A stretch of 21,253 bases of DNA from Chara braunii. Taxonomy: Eukaryota > Streptophyta > Charophyceae > Charales > Characeae. The notes under the pieces are model-generated. The model saw only the letters and a list, made by a program, of their open reading frames with translations. It did not search any database and was not told where the DNA came from. Below, one piece after another: positions 7,880 through 15,982 of this stretch. The position numbers were made by a program, and so were the translations under genes. The stretch spans positions 1,483,187 through 1,504,439 of the forward strand of contig BFEA01000123.1 in assembly GCA_003427395.1 (NCBI GenBank). Direction: 5' to 3'. How positions within the stretch are numbered: position 1 is the first letter of the stretch; every line of letters starts with the position of its first letter.

Positions 7880-8584
7880 TGCTAATCTTGTCTGTGCAAT
7901 CAGACACGTCTTCTTCTTACTCAGCATGCATGAAAACAGATGGCAATCACACTGGCGACGAGCGGCCACACAAAGCTCAGAGATATCGTGGCCAAGAACA
8001 CAGTTCAGATTCAACTCGCTTCAAATGGCTATGGCGCCTGAGCGCCCTCACAACACCCTTCCACGCTGTCTCCTCGGCACTGTTCACACGCACGCTACTC
8101 TGGATCCCCCTCGATATCCCACACACGCACACATCTCACTGCACACTCATATACAACACACTGTAGCCTATCTCTAACCTCTGGCAGCTATGGCTGCGTT
8201 CTACTTCTTACACTAACTAGCGGCTATGGCCGCTTCGTCTCCCTCTCAGCCCACTTCTTCCTCGGGCACTCGCCGACGACCTTGCACAAGTCGCTCAGGC
8301 AGTGCTTCCGCACAGCTCACAGTCTGAATGAATGAATAACTGGACGCTGCCTCTTCCTTTATTCTTCTGTTGGTCGCTGGTGCAGTCCTTTCCACCGGGC
8401 CTAGTGTGCACACAGTCCCACATGGTACTTGCTCACTGGACACAGTGCGACTGGGACTGGGTACCGCTGCCTGAACGTGGTACGTCTACCCACTTGCCCA
8501 CTTGCCTACGGACTGCTTCCAAGTCTCTCCAAGGGGCACTCCTAGAAGACTCTAGACCTTCCTACTTGCCCTTTCGGTACTGTA
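7880..8584. other. Pyrimidine-rich stretch without recognised gene
   Basis: C/T-rich on the plus strand. It has a CACACACGCACACA cluster (about 8120-8135) and two GGCTATGGC repeats (8187 and 8221 region). Short frames only, no domain. Confidence 0.45.
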
Positions 8585-8660
8585 GCAGCTACGACTAGGT
8601 TTACCCTTCACTGCCTTCAGACCTACAGCAGCTACGACCAGACATAAGCTACGACTCCTA
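8585..8660. repeat. CAGCTACGAC short repeats
   Basis: The phrase GCAGCTACGAC occurs near 8585 and 8627, and a variant AAGCTACGAC near 8646. It is followed by ACAGGTAAGC (about 8665), which matches a splice donor but has no gene around it. Confidence 0.5.
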
Positions 8661-9390
8661 CCCTACAGGTAAGCAGCTCGAACCTACTCAAGTCTCGTAC
8701 GTACAACAGCCTTAAACAGACAACTTCAGCGGCAGGTCACGGGTTCAAACCTTGGTGGGGCAAACTGTACTGTGTGCACGGGTTCGGGGCAGGTCTAGGG
8801 ATCGAGCCGAGGGGATCTGCATCTGCTACTGCAAAGGTGAAAACCGTTTCATCTGTATCGTTCTGATTCTAACGGGTGTCTCAAAGGACAGTCAGGAGAG
8901 AATGTTCACTTTGTCCTTTTCACCTTTTTCACCCTGAGAGAAAACATGAGAACAATGGCTGAGGAGTGCCAGATCATCTGGCCATTGCATACATTTTTCA
9001 GTATTATTTACTTCTATTATTTGATCAATTTATCTAATATTGGATTATTAATATTAATTAAAAATTATTCATATTGGACCCCTTCTCCTCCCAATTCACT
9101 TCATCAGCGCATGATTTGCAGGGTCATTGTGCATGGACCCCTCCCTGCTGAATGTGAACTCAGATCTGTGTCCTACTGTCACTTTGCAGGACGATCAGGT
9201 CAGTCCGTGTCTGATTTCAGTCTTCTGCTGCATTACATTCCATCCCCCCCCCGCTGAAAATTCGCCGTTTTTGCCGACTGTTTCGGTGAAAAATTCAGCG
9301 AAAATTTCAAAAAGAAAACTATATGGGGCCACAGTGCAAACATCAAAAAAAAGAAAAGAAAAAAAGAGACGCTAAAGAAAACGAACAAAA
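8661..9390. other. Unassigned stretch
   Basis: A TTCAAACC motif near 8742 looks like a box B but has no convincing box A. An A/T-rich section at 8998-9075 is flanked by ordinary sequence. Nothing else was supported. Confidence 0.4.
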
Positions 9391-9393
9391 AAA

Positions 9394-9502
9394 ACACAAA
9401 AACACTATAAAACCCTAACACAAAACACTATAAAACCCTAGCACAAAAACAATATAAAACCCTAACACAAAACCCCTATAAAACCCTAACACAAAAACAC
9501 TT
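9394..9502. repeat. 23-24 bp tandem repeat with telomere-like CCCTAA core
   Basis: About 4.5 units of CACAAAAACACTATAAAACC-CTAA with small length and base changes. Each unit carries AAAACCCTAA, close to the CCCTAAA telomere repeat of plants and many algae, but the unit as a whole is not a telomere repeat. Confidence 0.85.
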
Positions 9503-9680
9503 TCCGAGTTAAAATGTAGCGTTCAACGAATCGAATGTAAATGCCAACTTTTTCATGATTGATCCCTCAGAATGCAGACTCAAAGGAATATCGGACTGCC
9601 AATCCCCCTTGATAAGGAGCAATCAATGCTGTTGAGGGGTCCTTCGGGGTTAACAGAAGGAAGCAGGGGTGCGTCATTTC

Positions 9681-9804
9681 ATGTATATGGGGGTCCTAAG
9701 GCTTGCCGGTAGAACCAGTGATGTTCAAGGTGTCAGGCGATGTTCAGGCCCTGCAGCGGTCCGGTGATGTTCAGGCCGAAGGACTCTTGAGCATCACCGC
9801 TTTA
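9681..9804. mobile_element. Hairpin module 1 (GGGGTCCTA...CCGGTGATGTTCAGG family)
   Basis: Begins ATGTATATGGGGGTCCTA, then GCCGGTAGAACCAGTGATGT. It contains three copies of the GATGTTCA phrase and a stem between CCGGTGATGTTCAGG (about 9761) and TTGAGCATCACCG (about 9787). It is the most rearranged of the three modules. Confidence 0.6.
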
Positions 9805-9899
9805 TGTATATATAGGGGTCCTATGGACTGTCGGTAGAACCGGTGATGTTTAGGGAAATAAGGCCAAAGGGCTCTTAAACATCACCGGTTTATGTCAAA
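9805..9899. mobile_element. Hairpin module 2
   Basis: TATATATAGGGGTCCTATGG, then GGTAGAACCGGTGATGTTTA. The 14-bp arm at 9839-9852 pairs perfectly with 9876-9889 (TAAACATCACCGGT), leaving a 23-nt loop. It continues directly into the hammerhead-bearing segment at 9900. Confidence 0.75.
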
Positions 9900-10012
9900 C
9901 AGAGCTGCCGACGGTAAACCGTAGGCAGAGAGGGAGAAGAGGACAACAAACGAGGGGCTGTGAAAAACTGTTTTGTCGGAGTTTCACCGACTCATCAGGA
10001 GGCTGAATTATA
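9900..10012 (-). mobile_element. Ribozyme-bearing repeat segment, copy 1
   Basis: Matches 12304-12415 over its whole length: GCCGACGGTAAACCGTAGGC, a purine-rich GAGAGGGAGAAGAGGAC part, ACAACAAACGAGGG, then the ribozyme motif. It is flanked by hairpin modules 2 and 3, which themselves match each other. The segment therefore appears to be inserted between, or to be part of, a composite element. Confidence 0.7.
9953..10007 (-). ncRNA. Hammerhead-like ribozyme, core-mutated copy
   Basis: Read on the minus strand: CTGATGA (9998-9992), a 5-bp stem II GTCGG/CCGAC (9991-9987 with 9979-9975), then AAAA where the hammerhead core needs GAAA (position 9974), and TTTTTC at the cleavage side instead of TTTGTC. 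Loss of the core G and of a stem III pair predicts an inactive ribozyme. It is the paralogue of the better copy at 12358-12418. Confidence 0.65.
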
Positions 10013-10107
10013 TATAGGGGTCCTATGGCTTTTGCCGGTAGAACCGGTGATTTTCAGGGGGCCTAATTTTAAGGCCAAAGGACCCCTGAACATCACTGGA
10101 TATGGAG
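10010..10107. mobile_element. Hairpin module 3
   Basis: ATATATAGGGGTCCTATGG, GCCGGTAGAACCGGTGAT. The arms 10044-10060 and 10083-10099 pair over 17 positions with two mismatches, and an inner GGCCTAATTTTAAGGCC forms a second short palindrome. Confidence 0.75.
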
Positions 10108-10109
10108 TC

Positions 10110-10745
<636 letters not shown>

Positions 10746-10901
10746 NNNNNNNNNNNNNNNNNNNNNNNNNNNNNNNNNNNNNNNNNNNNNNNNNNNNNNN
10801 NNNNNNNNNNNNNNNNNNNNNNNNNNNNNNNNNNNNNNNNNNNNNNNNNNNNNNNNNNNNNNNNNNNNNNNNNNNNNNNNNNNNNNNNNNNNNNNNNNNN
10901 N
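10746..10901. other. Assembly gap of 156 N
   Basis: Unknown bases adjoining the GT run. Translations across it have no meaning. Confidence 1.
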
Positions 10902-10970
10902 TCCATCACACTTTCTGACAGCTGTGAAATGCAGAAACACAAATCTTTTTTTTTTTCTTTTTTCTTTTCT

Positions 10971-11016
10971 TTTTAAACAGGTCCTTATGGCCGTGGCTCC
11001 ATTTCCATTCGGGGGA
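10971..11016. repeat. Dispersed repeat fragment, paired with 791-836
   Basis: A pyrimidine tract and AAACAG are followed by the shared GGCTCCAT.TCCATTC core and CGGGGGAAG, like the right end of the TACCGTCTTC foldback family. TTTTTAAACAG also resembles a splice acceptor. Confidence 0.45.
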
Positions 11017-11029
11017 AGAAACACAGATC

Positions 11030-11420
11030 TTCACCTCAAATTATTAAAAGATATAAGCATCCGGCCGTGCCTGCCTAGTGCCTGAATGGTTCTGAAATTC
11101 AGAAAGAGACCAATCAAGAAAACACAAACAAACAAACAAAAAGATCGAAATTCAGAAGAGAACATGAGGAAAAAAAAGCCAAAGAGAAGTGGCATACGCT
11201 CATTGTTTCCGCACACCTTGACTTGAGCAACGAAGCTCGAGAGTTGGACTGTGGGCAAGGTGTGAGGAGAGACTACTGTGCAAGACAGGACTGAGTGGAA
11301 CTTACACTCTGGGTGAGGTGTGAGAAGAGGCAATTGTGAAAATACGAGACCCTGGTGTGCATCCTACTGTGCTTTTGTGGTTGGCTTCCTGTGACACATA
11401 CGCCCTTGCCTAACAAGTGT
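11030..11420. other. Unassigned stretch
   Basis: Contains a repeated GGTGTGAG.AGAG phrase (about 11260 and 11316). No gene recognised. Confidence 0.4.
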
Positions 11421-12170
11421 TCCCTCTGCGCTCAAGTTTCCTCTCTGCCACCTATAAGTAGCAGGTTCTGCCACCTATAGTAGGCTCAAGTTTCCCCTCT
11501 GCCACTTATAGGTAGCAGGCTTTGCCACCTATAGGCTCAAGTTTTCCCTCTGCTAGCTGTAGGAGGTTGCAGGCTCTGCCACCTATAGGCTCAAGCTTTC
11601 CCTCTGCCACCTATGCGTAGCAGGCTTTGGCACCCATAGGCTCAAGTTTCCCCTCTGCTACCTATAGGAGGTTGCAGGGTCTGCCACCTATAGGCTCAAT
11701 TCTCACCTCTGCCACCTATAGGTACCAGGGTCTATTACCCATAGGTAGCAGGCTTTGCCACCTATAGTAGGCTCAAGTTTCCCCTCTGCCACCTATAGGT
11801 AGCAGGCTTTGCCACCTATAGTAGGCTCAAGTTTCCCGTCTGCCACCTATAGGTAGCAGGCTTTGCCACCTATCCCCTCTGCTACCTATAGGAGGTTGCA
11901 GGCTCTGCCACCTATAGGCTCAAGCTTCCCCTCTGCCGCCTATGGGTAACAGGCTTTGCCACCTATCCCCTCAGCTACGATAGGAGGTTGCAGGCTCTGC
12001 CACCTATAGGCTCAAGCGTCCCCTCTGCCGCCTATAGGTAGCAGGCTCTGCCATCTACAGGCTCAAGCTTCCCCTCTGCCACCTACAGGTAGCAGGCTCT
12101 GCCCTATAGGCTCAAGTTTCCCCTCTGCTACCTATCGGAGGTTGCAGCCTCTGCCACTTTCAGGTAGCAG
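11421..12170. repeat. Minisatellite of about 750 bp
   Basis: Irregular tandem array built from three modules: CTCAAGTTTCCCCTCTGCC, ACCTATAGGTAGCAGGCT and TTGCCACCTATAGG, with a variant GGAGGTTGCAGG module. CCTATAGG is itself palindromic and occurs in most units. Unit order and length vary, which suggests repeated unequal exchange or slippage. No coding potential. Confidence 0.92.
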
Positions 12171-12226
12171 TACACCAGTCGTTAATTTCCCCCCACTGAG
12201 CGTAACGGTGATGTTAAACGAGGTCC

Positions 12227-12362
12227 CCCTCGCTTGTCCTTTCTCCCTTTCTGCCTGCGGTTCACCGGGCATTTCTCAATGACGATTTATATATATATCG
12301 TCACAAACAGAACTGCCCGGTAAACCGTAGGCAGAGAGAGAGAAAAGGACAACAAACGAGGG
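12227..12362. mobile_element. Foldback segment beside the ribozyme
   Basis: The left arm 12227-12270 (CCCTCGCTTGTCCTTTCTCC...GGTTCACCGGGC) is a diverged reverse complement of the right arm 12315-12362 (GCCCGGTAAACCGTAGGC...CAAACGAGGG). In the centre GACGAT (12281-12286) and ATCGTC (12297-12302) close a TA-rich loop. Only the right arm is present at 9900, so this copy keeps a structure that the other lost or never had. Confidence 0.75.
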
Positions 12363-12415
12363 CCTGTGACAAACTGTTTCGTCGGAGTTTCACCGACTCA
12401 TCAGGAGGCTGAACC
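12304..12415 (-). mobile_element. Ribozyme-bearing repeat segment, copy 2
   Basis: Second copy of the segment at 9900-10012, in the same orientation and about 2.4 kb away. The upstream phrase AACGGTGATGTTAAACGAGG (12204-12223) resembles the hairpin modules that flank copy 1. Confidence 0.75.
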
Positions 12416-12418
12416 CTC
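12358..12418 (-). ncRNA. Hammerhead ribozyme-like motif with intact catalytic core
   Basis: Minus strand: CTGATGA at 12404-12398; stem II GTCGG (12397-12393) with CCGAC (12385-12381) around a 7-nt loop; GAAA at 12380-12377; a minimal 3-bp stem III ACA/TGT (12377-12375 with 12371-12369) with loop GTT; then C12368 as the predicted cleavage nucleotide (GTC^A). Stem I is the weak point. The pair next to the core is not Watson-Crick, but CCT (12408-12406) can pair with AGG (12365-12363) and GAGGG (12418-12414) with CCCTC (12362-12358) across a bulge. Very short stem III in a type I hammerhead is known from Penelope-like elements and retrozymes. No reverse transcriptase is present here, so the assignment to such an element is an inference. 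Confidence 0.7.
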
Positions 12419-12419
12419 A

Positions 12420-12600
12420 ACAGTCTGCAGAATCCCCTCACTGATTACACTGTAAATGATAATCTACCTTAACCAAAATCAAAGTAGACTATCACTCACC
12501 CACACCAGATGGAAAACTCTACAGACTGTCGGTTCACACCCCATCACAATATATATAGGTATACATCTATCGTATATGTATTGTCACACATATATATCAA
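12420..12600. other. Unassigned stretch with TATATA runs
   Basis: Includes an inverted pair AGATTATCAT / ATGATAATCT-like around 12455-12495 and ATATATATAGGT segments. No gene. Confidence 0.35.
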
Positions 12601-12710
12601 CTACCGTCTTCCCCCCATCATAACGCCCCATAAAAATGAATGTATACAAGCCATCTTTACGGTATGGTACAGCCATAATCAGGGCGCGTTGCGTTCGGGG
12701 GAAGAGGGTA
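12601..12710. mobile_element. Foldback MITE (TACCGTCTTC family), 110 bp
   Basis: Begins CTACCGTCTTCCCCCCATCA and ends GCGTTCGGGGGAAGAGGGTA. The interior AAAATGAATGTATACAAG and GGTACAGCCATAAT match the copies at 6756 and 12811. TA is present at both edges. Confidence 0.82.
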
Positions 12711-12996
12711 AACATACATACCATGCATGCCCCTGAAAACGCTCACGATTGGTTAGGGTGAGATGATTGACAAGATCAAGCATGAAGCCAGGAAGGCAAA
12801 CCGGCCCACTGGAAATGAACGTATACAAGCTATCTTTCCGGTGCGGTACAGCCATAATCAGGGTGCGTTGTGTTCCGGTGGAAGACAATAAACATACATA
12901 CCACGCATGCCCCTGAAACCGCTCACGCATTGGTTGGCGTGAGACGATTGACAGCGTCAAGCAGGACGGCAGGAAGGCAGGAAGGCAAGCCGGCCA
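12630..12996. repeat. Two tandem units with 180-bp period
   Basis: Unit 1 (12630-12809) and unit 2 (12810-12996) share the foldback right half, AACATACATACCATGCATGC, CCCCTGAAA.CGCTCACG, GTGAGA.GATTGACA, GCAGGAAGGCAA and CCGGCC. The foldback element was duplicated together with its right flank, and the second copy lost its left terminus. Confidence 0.85.
12811..12890. mobile_element. Foldback MITE right half inside tandem unit 2
   Basis: Same interior as 12601-12710, ending GGTGGAAGACAATA. The left terminal repeat is absent, because the duplication breakpoint lies inside the element. Confidence 0.75.
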
Positions 12997-13112
12997 ATCA
13001 CAGGCAAGGGAGAGAGAAGTTGAAGGTTCACTTTAACTTCACTAGCTCAAGAGGAGACCACGTATATCTTCTCATCATCTTATCATCATTGGTGCCAAAC
13101 TGGCCACTCTAA

Positions 13113-13231
13113 GGGCATACTCACACTAGGACTTTTTTGTCATTTCTGGACGAGATTACGGTCAGATACATTCAGGTCTGGTCGTAAATGCGGTCAGATA
13201 CATTTGAGATAGAGCTAGTGTGAGTATGCCC
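13113..13231. mobile_element. MITE with perfect 16-bp ends, copy 1
   Basis: GGGCATACTCACACTA at 13113 and its exact complement TAGTGTGAGTATGCCC ending at 13231. Length 119 bp. The interior has CGGTCAGATACATT twice and GTCGTAAATGCGGTCAGATA. A related copy is at 18509-18645. No clear target duplication was found, so the superfamily is undecided. Confidence 0.85.
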
Positions 13232-13463
13232 CAAAACTAGGTCCACGTGTCGAGGTTGGGTTTGACAGTGATGAGAGGGATGGTTTGATATGATAGCCAG
13301 GTAGGTGCTTTTTTGCTCTGGCAAGGTTTGCCAGAGCCACTGGTGTGTTCGGTACGGCACTTGCCGAGCAGCTAGTGAGACCCTGATGCAGGATATGAGC
13401 CCAGGGAGAGTATGGGCCTTTGGTACTTCGTTAACCATTTTTGTGTGTATTTGCGTGGATATA

Positions 13464-13590
13464 TATTGTCACATGAATATCAGAGCGCAAAAGAGAAAAA
13501 AACAAAAGGAAACAAAAAAGATATCAATTCATTTTTAATCTTCTTCCTTACAACTCCCCCTGTTGAGAACCTCTTGCGTACAAGGCCGCC
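13464..13590. repeat. Direct repeat, left copy (pairs with 14296-14422)
   Basis: Starts TATTGTCACATGAATATCAG, has an A-rich middle, then CTTCCTTACAACTCCCCCTG and CCTCTTGCGTACAAGGCCGC. The second copy is 832 bp downstream in the same orientation. Either two insertions of one element or a short LTR-like pair. Confidence 0.85.
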
Positions 13591-13734
13591 CACGTGGATG
13601 TAGGTTGAGCGACGGCTGCCCCCACCCCCGTGTGTCATATCGACCCACTTGCACACAGCCAAAAGGCAAAGAGGCAAAGAAGAGAGGAAGGGAACAGCCA
13701 AATAAAACAGAACAGGGGGCAACAAAACAGATCC

Positions 13735-14030
13735 CAGATGACAAGTCCCACATGCAAGCACCGCCCCTGCCCACAGGCCAAACGACGGGACAAGACCAAC
13801 CAGGATGTCAAAACATTCTTGTCTGCAAAGAAATCAAAAGAAGTACCAAAAAGAACCCATCCCGTATGACGATTCCCACATACAAGCACCGCCCCGCGCT
13901 CAAAAGGCCGAACAACGGGAAACAACCAACCAGGATGCCAAGACAATAAAAAAAACCGGATGACTGGTCCCACATGAAGCACCGCGACCGAATAATGGGA
14001 CAAAACCAACCGGGATGCAACTGGGATGCA
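13735..14030. repeat. Three degenerate tandem units
   Basis: Units near 13735-13812, 13864-13945 and 13956-14030 share GATGAC...TCCCACAT.CAAGCACCGC, then CGACGGGACAAGACCAACC and AGGATGC. Different spacers separate them. The array lies between the two direct repeats. Confidence 0.75.
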
Positions 14031-14115
14031 GACAAGATTACGAAAACAAATTCTACCATATCCATAGTTTAAAAAACGGAACCATACAGTAGGTCCGCAA
14101 AACGGAATACCCCCT

Positions 14116-14167
14116 AAAATGGGGAAGAGCAACACAAGAAAATGGGGAAGAGCAACACAAGAAAATG
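14116..14167. repeat. 23-bp tandem duplication
   Basis: AAAATGGGGAAGAGCAACAC-AAG occurs twice back to back, followed by a third partial AAAATG. Confidence 0.9.
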
Positions 14168-14295
14168 TGGGATGGCAGGACGATGATTCAGGCTATTTTC
14201 AACATAAATGAATTCTTGGGTGCACTGACAAGAAAATCAGGAAAATATTTTCTACCATAACCAAAGAAGAGCCTGCTAGTACAGGCCCGACGCTA

Positions 14296-14422
14296 TATTG
14301 TCACATGAATATCAGAGCACAAAAGCGAAAAAAAAAAGAGAAAACAAGAAAAAATGAATTCGTTTTTTTGTATTCTTCCTTACAACTCCCCCTGTTCAGA
14401 ACCTCTTGCGTACAAGGCCGCC
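14296..14422. repeat. Direct repeat, right copy (pairs with 13464-13590)
   Basis: Same termini as the left copy. Differences are mostly in the A-rich middle, plus one base in CCCTGTTCAGAACC. Confidence 0.85.
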
Positions 14423-14429
14423 AACCTTC

Positions 14430-15130
14430 ATATGGGTTATCTGTGTCATTCGGAAGTAGGGGTGCCGGTCGTGGGGTACCGGGTGTACTATAAGTAGCTG
14501 AGGGGAGATGGGGGTAGGCGCCCAGCGTAAGGGGGTGTGTCAGATGTACTATAGTTAGAGTCTGTTAGACAGGTTTACCGTTCCGGAATGTACAGGGAAG
14601 TAAGCAGAGTCTAGGCAGATGACGTGGCCCGTGGAAGTTAGGTACATGTAGTAGCCGTTGGGCTTGTGTCAAGGGAGGCTACCGGGTGTCTAAAACCCGG
14701 TAACACGGCTGGGCCTGTATAAGACCTGGCATGTATCGCGCACAATATGGCAATATGCAGGGCAGATGACAGGAAAAACGGGGCACGGCCATATGTGCCT
14801 ACATCGCAGGATGGAGATGGAGGACTGTCTATGCTTACCAGTACACGTGGAGGGAACGGGGTGAATAGCACGCAGAAGGTGCACACGTGAGGAAGCAAAG
14901 ACGGGACTGGCTAGTGGGCATATACTGTTCTGTGACACCCTGCCACAGCGGAAGGTCCCAGTCAGTTACGCACGCGTCAGCTGGATGCGTGAGAAGCATA
15001 TCTTACTGAGGGCAAGGCCTGAACGGCCATCTTTCTCGGGTGGATGGTGAGGTGGATGCGGGAGTGCGGTTTGCCCCTTGAGAAGTCCTGGAGCGCAGCC
15101 AGGTGAAAGGCGTTGGGGAATGTGCGCATT
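14430..15130. other. Unassigned stretch
   Basis: A short direct repeat TGTACTATA.GTAG lies at about 14485 and 14547. Small frames on both strands have no recognisable domain. Confidence 0.4.
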
Positions 15131-15134
15131 TGCG

Positions 15135-15137
<3 letters not shown>

Positions 15138-15165
<28 letters not shown>

Positions 15166-15254
15166 GATGGTCCGATGGACCACGGATCAGATATTAAACT
15201 GATCAGATAACAAGATACTACACTTGAGCTTAGCCAAAAGGTCGAGAAAGGTAT
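15138..15254 (-). pseudogene. Truncated U2 snRNA retrocopy with poly(A) tail
   Basis: The minus strand starts at 15254 with ATACCTTTCTCG, continues through the branch-point-binding region GTGTAGTATCT, CAGTTTAATATCTGAT and the stem IIa phrase GTGGTCCATCGGACCA, and stops at 15166. About 28 A follow (T on the plus strand, 15138-15165). The Sm site and the 3' domains of U2 are missing. The direct repeat TGCGAGCTT at 15131-15139 and 15255-15263 brackets the copy, as a target duplication would. It was therefore reverse transcribed from a 3'-shortened U2 RNA. The 5' sequence is of plant/algal type. It should not function. Confidence 0.85.
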
Positions 15255-15365
15255 TGCGAGCTTGTTATGTCTGTGCAGGCGCTGTGAAGATCTTTTCACA
15301 GCGCCTGCACAGACATAACAAGCTCGCAATACCTTTCTCGGCCTTTTGGCTAAGATCAAGTGTAG
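15218..15365. repeat. 148-bp near-perfect palindrome
   Basis: Arms 15218-15289 and 15294-15365 are inverted copies with two mismatches in the outer ~70 positions and a few bases of asymmetry at the centre (GAAGATCTTTTC). Each arm carries 37 nt of the U2 5' end and about 37 bp of flank, head to head. Confidence 0.9.
15329..15365 (+). pseudogene. U2 snRNA 5' fragment (palindrome right arm)
   Basis: ATACCTTTCTCGGCCTTTTG and the following GCTAAGATCAAGTGTAG are identical to the U2 5' end, then homology stops abruptly inside the branch-point-recognition region. No A-tail follows. It arose as the right arm of the palindrome, not as an independent gene. Confidence 0.85.
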
Positions 15366-15683
15366 CTCTTTTTGAAGCATAGACGCTGAGCGATTGGCCT
15401 CGCTTTTTCAAAATTTTCAAAATTTGAAATTCAACTTTTTTTTTTTTTAGGCGACAGTCTTACCTATCTGACTTTTGGTTAAATTTGAAATATTTTTCTC
15501 GCGGTACGAAATTGAACACGGATTTTTTGTTGTTGTCACTTTTGACCCTTCCAGATCCTCGGATTCCTTGATTGAACGCGGTATGCATTAATGCTAAGTT
15601 ATGGACACCAAATTTGAAAAAAACATACAAAAAAGAGGCAAAAAAATCTTTGTTCGATTTTGTCAGGCTAGCAATTAAATTTA
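15366..15683. other. A/T-rich unassigned stretch
   Basis: Several TTTGAAAT / ATTTCAAA-type inverted words (15400-15495) make weak hairpins. No gene. Confidence 0.4.
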
Positions 15684-15691
15684 AGGAAAAG

Positions 15692-15982
15692 CTAGGCTAT
15701 CAGCCGGGCCGCCCGCGTCACCCTGTTTTCCCGGGCGGTCCGGCCGTGCAAGGACCAGGGAAGGTCCAAGCCAAAGAAAAAACAAAAAACAAAAAAATCC
15801 AAAAACTCCGGAAAAAAAAACTATGTTATGCAGAAAAATAAACTGAACAACTTTTGCCTCAGGGTCACATCGAAATTCTTTACCAAATCAAAAAAATAAA
15901 AAAATAAAAAAATAAATAATGTTTTTTTTTTTCTTTTTGTGCCCGGCCGAGCAAGTGGTCCCGGGCAACTCTGGTAGCCTAG
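15692..15982. mobile_element. hAT-like non-autonomous element, copy 2
   Basis: A 291-bp relative of 2671-3077. Termini CTAGGCTATCAG and CTGGTAGCCTAG are inverted with one mismatch. Flanks AGGAAAAG (15684-15691) and ACGAAAAG (15983-15990) form an 8-bp target duplication with one mismatch. The A-rich core shares AGAAAAATAAACTGAACAAC and CTTTTGCCT with copy 1, but the subterminal GC blocks have diverged (CCGGGCCGCCC instead of GGACGTCC). No coding capacity. Confidence 0.82.

Noticed and set aside
8725-8770. Box B-like GGTTCAAACC as part of another SINE or tRNA
   Set aside because: No convincing box A at the right distance and no shared family phrase.
10975-10990. 3' splice site (pyrimidine tract plus AAACAG)
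   Set aside because: The same arrangement occurs at 791-800 next to a shared repeat, so it belongs to the repeat and no exon is supported.
11421-12170. CRISPR array
   Set aside because: The repeats are not separated by unique spacers, modules vary in order, and the DNA is eukaryotic. It is a minisatellite.
15329-15365. A divergent pair of working U2 genes with a shared promoter
   Set aside because: Both copies are truncated, one has an A-tail and target duplication, and no plant-type USE or TATA element is visible in the 74-bp centre.
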